64,000 nucleotides of DNA from Campylorhamphus procurvoides. Its lineage: Eukaryota > Chordata > Aves > Passeriformes > Dendrocolaptidae. The stretch covers positions 662,358 to 726,357 of the forward strand of contig WBMV01001031.1 in assembly GCA_013396655.1 (NCBI GenBank). Direction: 5' to 3'. The stretch's first letter is position 1; each line of letters begins with the position of its first letter. The translations under genes and the position numbers were made by a program. Under the pieces are notes generated by a model. The model was not told the DNA's origin. It worked only from the letters and a program-made list of their open reading frames with translations, and made no database searches. Below, piece after piece: positions 59,401 through 64,000 of the stretch.

Positions 59401-60651
59401 ATATTCATTTTCTTTACCAGCAAAACTTCCTGCTTGGATACTTCTTTATATTTATTTCTGCTATTTTTATATGTAATAAATAAAAAATATTAATTTAGAG
59501 ATAATTCCACTCAGAAGAGGTTTAATTTCACATTTCAGTAACTTGCTCTTATTGGCACAACTTTCCACCATGTTGTTTCCAAGTGTTTTGGGATCTGCAC
59601 ACACTTTAATTTCAAACATCTGAGGAGTTACCAGCTTTCTGACAACTAAAAGGCAGGTTTGGCTACTCTGGAATGCAAAATTCCACAAAGAACCTCCAAA
59701 ATCCAATACTTTCTTTATAAGAAGCTTCTCCTCCCGAAACAACTATCAAGAAAGTTCACCCAAGAATTCCAGCAGCTTGTTGCCTCTGAGCAAGTAATAT
59801 TTGGAGGGGGGAAGTAGGGATGTGCCACTGTCTCAGTTTTACAACACTGCATCACTTTGGAACTTTGTTAATAAAAAATAAATTGCAGCTGAATAATAAA
59901 GGCCATAAATAAATAATACATGAATGTTCAAAAGACAACTGAGAGTTTTCCAACTCTGTTGGGCTGAATAAAAGCTTTTAAGCTCCAGATAAATTTAAGC
60001 ACCTTGAATTTACAAAAGTGGTCTCTCTAAGTCATAAAATACCACTAAAATACCTGGATCATCCCCTGGCACGTGCAGAGTCTCAAAAACTGAGTCTCTC
60101 AGGTGTGTTTATGTCACCCAGCACTACAGGACTGTCACCTGAGAGGGACAATGTGGCACAGACTGAATTCACCTCCCTGAAGGTGCATCTTTAGTCTCCC
60201 AGAAAACCTCTATGAATTCTTTAACATCCCCAAGGTTGTGGGGGCAAATTGGGCTAGTGGGAGGTGTCCCTGCCCATGGCAGGGGGGTGGAACTGGATGG
60301 CTTTTAAGGTCCTTCCCACCCAAACCATCCCAGGGTTCCATGTCTGACATGACCAAGCTCATCATTGATGGTGGCAGCGCCTCAGGATAACAGATTTGAG
60401 AAGTGAAAAATGTGTTCAACCCACATCTTGAGATGTGAAGCCACAATAGAACTTCAGAAACAACCCCAGCCCCATTTGGTAATACTTTAGTCTATAGTAG
60501 TGGCTGTCCCCTGTTGGGCAGAGGCTGCTGGACCTGACTCACCTGCACGAAGGTGACCTGGGTGTGCTCCTTGGCCAGAGCTGCCATCACCTCGTTCATC
60601 TGCACACACTGAGGAGCCCATGGTGCCCAGAAGTGGACAACTACCAGGGAG
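50403..60651 (-). CDS. GLRX3: Glutaredoxin 3 (PICOT/TXNL2), coding exons 2-11; exon 1 outside window
   Basis: Cytosolic multidomain monothiol glutaredoxin that binds a glutathione-coordinated [2Fe-2S] cluster and works with BolA-type proteins in iron-sulfur delivery (family knowledge). Join, on the minus strand: 60543-60651, 58442-58516, 57613-57814, 55068-55240, 54915-54976, 53794-53851, 53283-53335, 52080-52119, 51881-51973, 50403-50453. All introns are GT-AG and every phase closes, giving 304 full codons to TGA plus a split first codon. The domains are Trx-like (WAPWAPQC, so the CxxC has become APQC with one Cys), Grx1 ([22 protein letters not shown]) and Grx2 (same motifs). The vertebrate protein is about 335 residues, so only about 31 residues of exon 1 are missing. 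No frameshift or premature stop is seen. Identity is near certain from motif order and residue-level resemblance; exon ends are read from splice sites, not from cDNA. Confidence 0.97.
51202..51297. repeat. 47-bp imperfect tandem duplication in GLRX3 intron 10
   Basis: Two units start cccacacttgtcaaataaat and cccacacttgttacataaat and each ends in a taattta...gcaatacc / taattta...gtaatacc form. Several substitutions separate them. Confidence 0.8.
51881..51973 (-). CDS. GLRX3: GLRX3 exon 10 (glutathione-binding half of Grx2)
   Basis: This 93-bp exon, 31 codons in phase 0 at both ends, lies between cttttag and gtagga. It encodes [19 protein letters not shown], then [12 protein letters not shown]. 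The WPTYPQ and GGLD motifs are the glutathione contacts. The DNA closely resembles the matching part of exon 5, an internal duplication within the gene. Confidence 0.96.
52080..52119 (-). CDS. GLRX3: GLRX3 exon 9 (Grx2)
   Basis: This 40-bp exon is the smallest in the gene. It completes the Gly codon and then encodes [13 protein letters not shown], corresponding to the [13 protein letters not shown] stretch of domain 1. Acceptor tttccag, donor gtacca; it ends in phase 0. It is followed by a 106-bp intron. Confidence 0.95.
52165..52645. repeat. Degenerate A/C-rich array in GLRX3 intron 8
   Basis: About 480 bases of loosely repeated words of 15-20 bases such as cctcaaaattctccaaaa and aaaacccctcaaaattctc. 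The plus strand has very little G, so the transcribed GLRX3 strand would be strongly G/T-rich. A 136-residue K/S/P-rich frame across it is an artefact. It starts only 45 bases from exon 9. Confidence 0.88.
53283..53335 (-). CDS. GLRX3: GLRX3 exon 8 (CGFS motif of Grx2)
   Basis: This 53-bp exon lies between a ctttcag acceptor and a gtaagc donor. It encodes [17 protein letters not shown] plus two bases of Gly. The whole second CGFS iron-sulfur ligand motif sits in this exon. Its first codon is ATG where I recall Glu in the mammalian protein. The exon fits both flanking phases exactly. Confidence 0.95.
53794..53851 (-). CDS. GLRX3: GLRX3 exon 7 (start of Grx2)
   Basis: This 58-bp exon follows a ttccctag acceptor and ends in phase 0 at gtgagg. 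After the base completing Arg it encodes [19 protein letters not shown], the first helix and strand of glutaredoxin domain 2 with its conserved M-K-G. It is the counterpart of the end of exon 4 in domain 1. Confidence 0.96.
54915..54976 (-). CDS. GLRX3: GLRX3 exon 6 (inter-Grx linker)
   Basis: This 62-bp exon is separated from exon 5 by an intron of only 91 bp. It reads [20 protein letters not shown] and then two bases of an Arg codon completed by exon 7. Acceptor tccgtag, donor gtgggg. It encodes the linker between the two glutaredoxin domains. It is too short to stand out as an open frame, and was found by requiring a phase 0 start and phase 2 end between its neighbours. Confidence 0.93.
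55068..55240 (-). CDS. GLRX3: GLRX3 exon 5 (bulk of Grx1)
   Basis: This 173-bp exon begins with the last two bases of the CGFS glycine codon after a ccctgcag acceptor and ends in phase 0 after GGLDIVK at a gtcaga donor, which is a weak donor by consensus. The 57 codons cover [38 protein letters not shown] and GELIGGLD, the glutathione-binding half of domain 1. Confidence 0.97.
56693..56733. repeat. 20-bp tandem duplication in GLRX3 intron 4
   Basis: acaccaatagcaccaaatga followed by acaccaatagcaccaaataa, two units differing at one base. Confidence 0.8.
57297..57378 (-). mobile_element. CR1 3' fragment in GLRX3 intron 4
   Basis: cctggaatggtttgggttgg, aagggaccccaaaacccacc, gccatgggcagggacacctc. 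It lies in the same orientation as the gene, 234 bases from exon 4. Confidence 0.9.
57613..57814 (-). CDS. GLRX3: GLRX3 exon 4 (end of Trx-like domain, linker, start of Grx1)
   Basis: This 202-bp exon runs from a cccacag acceptor to a gtgagc donor. It encodes the last Trx helix ([18 protein letters not shown]), a variable Ala/Ser-rich linker, and the first strand of glutaredoxin domain 1 (APCMLFMKG, with the glutathione-contacting Lys). It ends R-C plus the first base of Gly, so the iron-sulfur CGFS motif is cut by the following phase 1 intron. The linker is more GC-rich than the rest of the gene. Confidence 0.97.
58157..58174. repeat. AATA microsatellite in GLRX3 intron 2 flank region
   Basis: About four and a half aata units, aataaataaataaataa, in intron 3. 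Confidence 0.75.
58442..58516 (-). CDS. GLRX3: GLRX3 exon 3 (Trx-like domain)
   Basis: This 75-bp exon, 25 codons in phase 0 at both ends, follows a T-rich tttttag acceptor and ends at a gtaaga donor. It encodes [20 protein letters not shown] then FLFFK. The V-P-T segment is the thioredoxin cis-proline loop that packs beside the active site. It was too short to show as a long open frame and was placed by motif and splice sites. Confidence 0.95.
58570..59080. promoter_or_regulatory. Candidate regulatory block in GLRX3 intron 2
   Basis: Richer in GC and CpG than the rest of the intron (gtgggtgtcagcgctgcctg, gaacccggcggtgtcaaaac, ctcgttccgggggctctaca) and carrying octamer-like and homeodomain-like words (catttgcatttaaatgagac, cctgcaaattagccacgag). 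No repeat similarity and no coding frame. Inference from composition. Confidence 0.33.
59343..59364. repeat. Perfect 10-bp palindrome
   Basis: atagataatt, two bases, aattatctat. AT-rich, in GLRX3 intron 2. Confidence 0.75.
60238..60342 (+). mobile_element. CR1 3' fragment in GLRX3 intron 2
   Basis: gtgggaggtgtccctgccca, ggggggtggaactggatggc, tttaaggtccttcccaccca and ccatcccagggttccatg; antisense to the gene. Confidence 0.88.
60543..60651 (-). CDS. GLRX3: GLRX3 exon 2 (Trx-like domain core)
   Basis: This 109-bp exon follows a cccag acceptor and ends at a gtgagt donor after codon CAG. One base completes a codon split with exon 1, then 36 codons follow. It encodes the beta strand and active-site loop of the thioredoxin-like domain, [12 protein letters not shown], continuing to an F-V-Q end. 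The redox CGPC of thioredoxins is replaced by APQC, as in known PICOT proteins, so disulfide reductase activity is not expected. Confidence 0.96.
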
Positions 60652-60707
60652 CTGGGAAAACACAACAGCACTGCAGTTTTAGGGAAAAGACTCAAGCAAA
60701 AATATCC

Positions 60708-60852
60708 AGAATCACAGAGTCATTGGGGTTGGAAAAGAGCTCCAAAATCACCAAGCCCACCCTGTGCCCGATGCCCACCTTGTCCCCCAGCCCTGAGCAC
60801 TGAGTGCCACGGCCAGTCCTGCCTTGGGCACCTCCAGGGCTGGGCACTCCAC
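60708..60852 (-). mobile_element. CR1 3' fragment, second subfamily, in GLRX3 intron 1
   Basis: gaatcacagagtcattgggg, ttggaaaagagctccaaaat, cttgtcccccagccctgagc and gccttgggcacctccagggc; starts 56 bases upstream of exon 2. Confidence 0.9.
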
Positions 60853-62413
60853 ACAAACACCCACCCACACCCACAGCATCTTCCTGAGGGAATAGAAAAT
60901 CCAGCAGGTGAAACCAGGAATGTTTTCTAGGACTTGCCCAGAGAACTTCAATGGTTTTCCAGGAAACACTCCAAACCCTGACCAGCCTCAATACAGATCA
61001 AAACTCCACACTGTCATGCTGCTTTTCTGCTTTTATTAGCTTCAACTTCTTATTCCAGCCTCCATCAGGTTTCCTGGAGTGTTTGGGATTGATTCCACAC
61101 AGCATTTAAAGCTGGGAAGTCACAGGTGTGAGCAGAAATCCCATTGCCCTGGGTACCAGGGGGTAATTCCCACGGTCTTAAACACACTTGGATGACAACA
61201 ATGGTAAGATCTTGGAATTTTCAATTCCCTTTTCCAGGTTTGCTGAGGTCAAACCCACTGGATAATGGGAATAAAGAATAAAAGAAACTATGTAATACTA
61301 CTGTTTTATTTAGAAAGATAAAGAAGGCAACAGTATCACAGAAGCCATTCAGTGTCTTTTGTTAGTAAATAATGGATGTTCATCACAAACTGTAACAGCT
61401 ATATGGGCAGCACAACATCCCAACTGGAACGTGACCTGCTGTAACCACGCACCCTGAATGCTTTAAAATTCAAACACTTGATTTCCAATGCAATTCTAGA
61501 AGATTTTGGTAGAAAACCAATAGGAAAACCTTTCTTTTTTCCCCACTATGCCCTCAAAATAATCCCAAAATGGTTATGGAATGACAAGGCAGCTCTGTTG
61601 TTGTGCAAGTTTCAGTCTTGCAAACTGAGCCTGAGCTCAGGAAGAGTCCAGGACAATCTTCTCCAGGGTTCTCACCTCTACAGATTCTCCAGGACTTGTA
61701 CATGAGACCCCCAAATTGTCTCCCTTGAACTCCAACAAAACTGAGCAGGGAAGAGGCAGGTTCTGGGACAGGCAGCCCTCACAGACATGAGCTCCTCAAC
61801 ATTCCCAAGGCTGGCAGCTCACCCAGACACCTTTAATTAAGACTTTGGAGCCAACAGGGACAAGCTGTTCACATCACAGCCACCAACACTTCCTGCCCCT
61901 GAGTAATGAGGGTGATTAATTAGGCAGGTTGGGCACTGCTATGTCTGAGAACACCCAGTGACAGTGAGGGAACATTTAAAATGACAAAAGCAGCAGCACC
62001 TTGCAGGTTTACAGGACAAGATGCCTGCAGTGGCCAAAGCAAGGGTGGAGGGAAGGAGAGCAGAGGACAAGAAGGGGCTCATGGCCACACATGAGGCCAA
62101 AGCATTAATTACTGACTCAATGCACCTTCTTGCCCTTAACTCTTCCATCCTCCAGCAGCAATGCAGATTCCTCCAGTTCTGTTTAATTCAGTGTCCACAG
62201 CAGGGCACATCTGACCACAGGAATGGCAGAGGACAAATAACCACATGATTATTTAATCCTCATCCCACCAGAGCTGCTTCTTTCCTTCCAAACATCCAGC
62301 TGTAATACACTCATTTTTTAAATTAATTTCAATTTAACGTAATTGAATTTGCACCAAGAGTTTTGGGGTTATTTTTCGTTGGTTTGGCTTTTTAATTCAT
62401 TCACAGAAGATTT

Positions 62414-62540
62414 CCAATTTTGCAACTGAACTGCCCTCTGAGCACTTTAATTTAACCTTATAAAATAGCCAGAGTGAATGACAATCCCAATTTTGCAACT
62501 GAACTGCCTTCTCTGTACCTGAGCATTTTAAGCCTGAAAA
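62414..62540. repeat. 73-bp imperfect tandem duplication in GLRX3 intron 1
   Basis: ccaattttgcaactgaactg occurs at 62414 and again at 62487, followed in both by ctct and gagca(c/t)ttt; the second unit is shorter and carries an insertion. Confidence 0.75.
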
Positions 62541-63625
62541 ACAGCACGAGTAATTCAAAACATTAAGAAAGGATGACAATAAAGAGTCAGCAAAATGAAG
62601 CACATAAGTGATTTTAAACCAAGTATTCCCTGCATTCAGCCAAGGTATTTCTAAGAGCTCCACTATTACCCTACAAAAGAAAATGGGAACCAAAAGGGAC
62701 AAGTCCCAATTTTTCTCTTTAAACCTTGAGTTATATTTATTCTACAACACAAACTTACTGATAACTTGATGCAAGAAACGTTAATTTTCTGAAACAAGAA
62801 ATGCTCTGACAACAAAGTGCAATTATAAATGCAGGTAGTTGCAGTTGACTGGTGGTAATTTCATGATTTTGGAAAAATCAGAAGGATCATTTAAAGGAAA
62901 ATTAGCAGTAAAGCAGCATCTAGCCTATCCTTAAAAAACTACATTTTTACATCTTTAACTGTCAAATTCATGTGACAATCTAAATACAGAAGGTACCTTA
63001 AGTCAGTCAATGTGTATTTTTAAAGTTCTACTACCATTTAAATCAAGACCATTAAAAAAAGGAAAACTTCTATGGTCTTTGTTCTGTTCTGTTTCTTTGG
63101 TTTCTTAGGAGGAACAAAAACCAAACCCAAATGTTTTCAAATGAAGCAGAGGAAGAGACTTATCAACACTATCAACTCATCTTAGGTAAAAAAAAAATAT
63201 TAAAAAAACAATTCCATTAAAGAGAAAACTGAATCATCTACTGTGGACAAAGGGAATGAGAAAATTAACAAGGCTTTTGCTGAAAATAACCCTAAAATAT
63301 TGCATTTGTTCCTGAAGCCATTTTCATTTTGGCACAGGAGAGTTTCCTCTCAATGTCCCCACACAAGAATTGAGCTGAAGGACAATTCCAGAAAAGAAAC
63401 TGGAAGTGATACAGCGAGTTTCAAAGAATTTGGGTTCCTCCTTCTCATAATCAGCATTTATCAGGGTTTCCCTGTGCTGTCCCTAAAATGTGATGCTGGT
63501 GGTTTCATCACCCTTTAAATCACTCAGCTAATAAATAAAGTGCCCATTCATCTGTAATTACAGAGGTGGTTATTGCAACTCTTCCCTCTCCAAATAAAAC
63601 ACGTGCACAGAATGCTGGAATAACA

Positions 63626-63762
63626 TCCCTGGGAGTGTCCAAGGCCAGGCTGGACAGGGCTTGGAGCACCCTGGGCTGGTGGGAGGTGTCCCTGCCCACG
63701 GCAGGGGTGGCACTGGATGGGCTTTGGGGTCCCTGCCAACCCAAACCATTCCACGACTCCAG
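63626..63762 (+). mobile_element. CR1 3' fragment, GC-rich type, in GLRX3 intron 1
   Basis: atccctgggagtgtccaagg, ggcttggagcaccctgggct, tgtccctgcccacggcaggg and tail aaaccattccacgactcc; antisense to the gene. Confidence 0.92.
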
Positions 63763-63915
63763 AAAAAGAGAATTACTCATTTTTAGAGCATAAAACCAGA
63801 TTAGTGACCAGCCAGCCCTGTGGCAGGGGGTGAACAATATAATGCCTCATTCTCTCTCTGGACAAGGAGAGCGGTGTTGTGTTTGCAGTGGGAGCTCCAG
63901 CGGTGGGAACAGCCC

Positions 63916-64000
63916 CACACCTGCCCTGCACACCTGTCCTGTCCCTGTCCTGTCCCTGTCCTGCACACCTGCCCTGCACACCTGTCCTGTCCCTGTCCTG
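63916..64000. repeat. 48-bp tandem repeat cut by the window edge
   Basis: cacacctgccctgcacacct starts at 63916 and 63964, each followed by gtcctgtccctgtcctg. About 1.8 units are visible; shorter cctgt sub-repeats lie within. Confidence 0.85.

Larger units (their letters stand above)
60652..64000 (-). other. GLRX3: GLRX3 intron 1 (partial)
   Basis: The stretch from the exon 2 acceptor to the right edge has no CpG-island character and no frame resembling the acidic-alanine N-terminus expected from exon 1. It carries a CR1 fragment on each strand, a 73-bp duplication and a 48-bp tandem repeat at the edge. The promoter must lie further right. Confidence 0.75.

Noticed and set aside
63770..64000. 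GLRX3 exon 1 at the right edge
   Set aside because: No start codon followed by the expected acidic/alanine-rich N-terminus and no matching donor was found; the only signal is a tandem repeat.
1..64000. tRNA, rRNA, CRISPR, tRNA-derived SINE heads and bacterial-type operons
   Set aside because: Searched by eye for A/B boxes, spaced direct repeats and gene clusters; none seen, and the DNA is clearly vertebrate.

Overview
The window looks like nuclear DNA of a bird, most likely a songbird. Its repeats are almost all CR1 LINE 3' fragments, many of one low-divergence GC-rich type that I associate with passerine genomes; I see no Alu, L1 or MIR sequence. CpG is low except in small islands. Coding sequence occurs only as short exons with GT-AG introns, all of one gene.

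Right third (about 50.2-64 kb, minus strand): I can place coding exons 2-11 of GLRX3 (glutaredoxin 3, also called PICOT or TXNL2). Every splice phase closes and the order is Trx-like domain, CGFS glutaredoxin domain 1, CGFS glutaredoxin domain 2, stop. The ten exons encode 304 complete codons plus one split codon, which is what a 335-residue family member needs after a short first exon. Exon 1, the start codon and the promoter are not in the window; they should lie beyond its right edge, since intron 1 runs off the end. A short 3'UTR with an ATTAAA signal candidate ends near 50.2 kb.

Left three quarters (1 to about 50.2 kb): this is the flank downstream of GLRX3. I found no convincing coding exon, tRNA, rRNA, CRISPR array or intact mobile element. 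It holds about 35 CR1 fragments on both strands, a decayed LINE reverse-transcriptase remnant (44.5-44.8 kb), a perfect-looking 76-bp triplication (37.6-37.8 kb), a 466-bp-spaced duplication bounded by single undetermined bases (47.09-47.95 kb), simple-sequence tracts, and several stretches rich in homeodomain- and octamer-like motifs that may be conserved regulatory DNA. In other vertebrates GLRX3 is followed by a gene-poor interval, which agrees with this layout.

Only GLRX3 can be given a cellular job here. It is a cytosolic multidomain monothiol glutaredoxin that carries glutathione-ligated [2Fe-2S] clusters together with BolA-type partners. I did not find a new biological system; the most checkable oddities are the N-bounded duplication, the intron 8 array, the asymmetric exon structure of the two glutaredoxin domains, and the candidate regulatory blocks.
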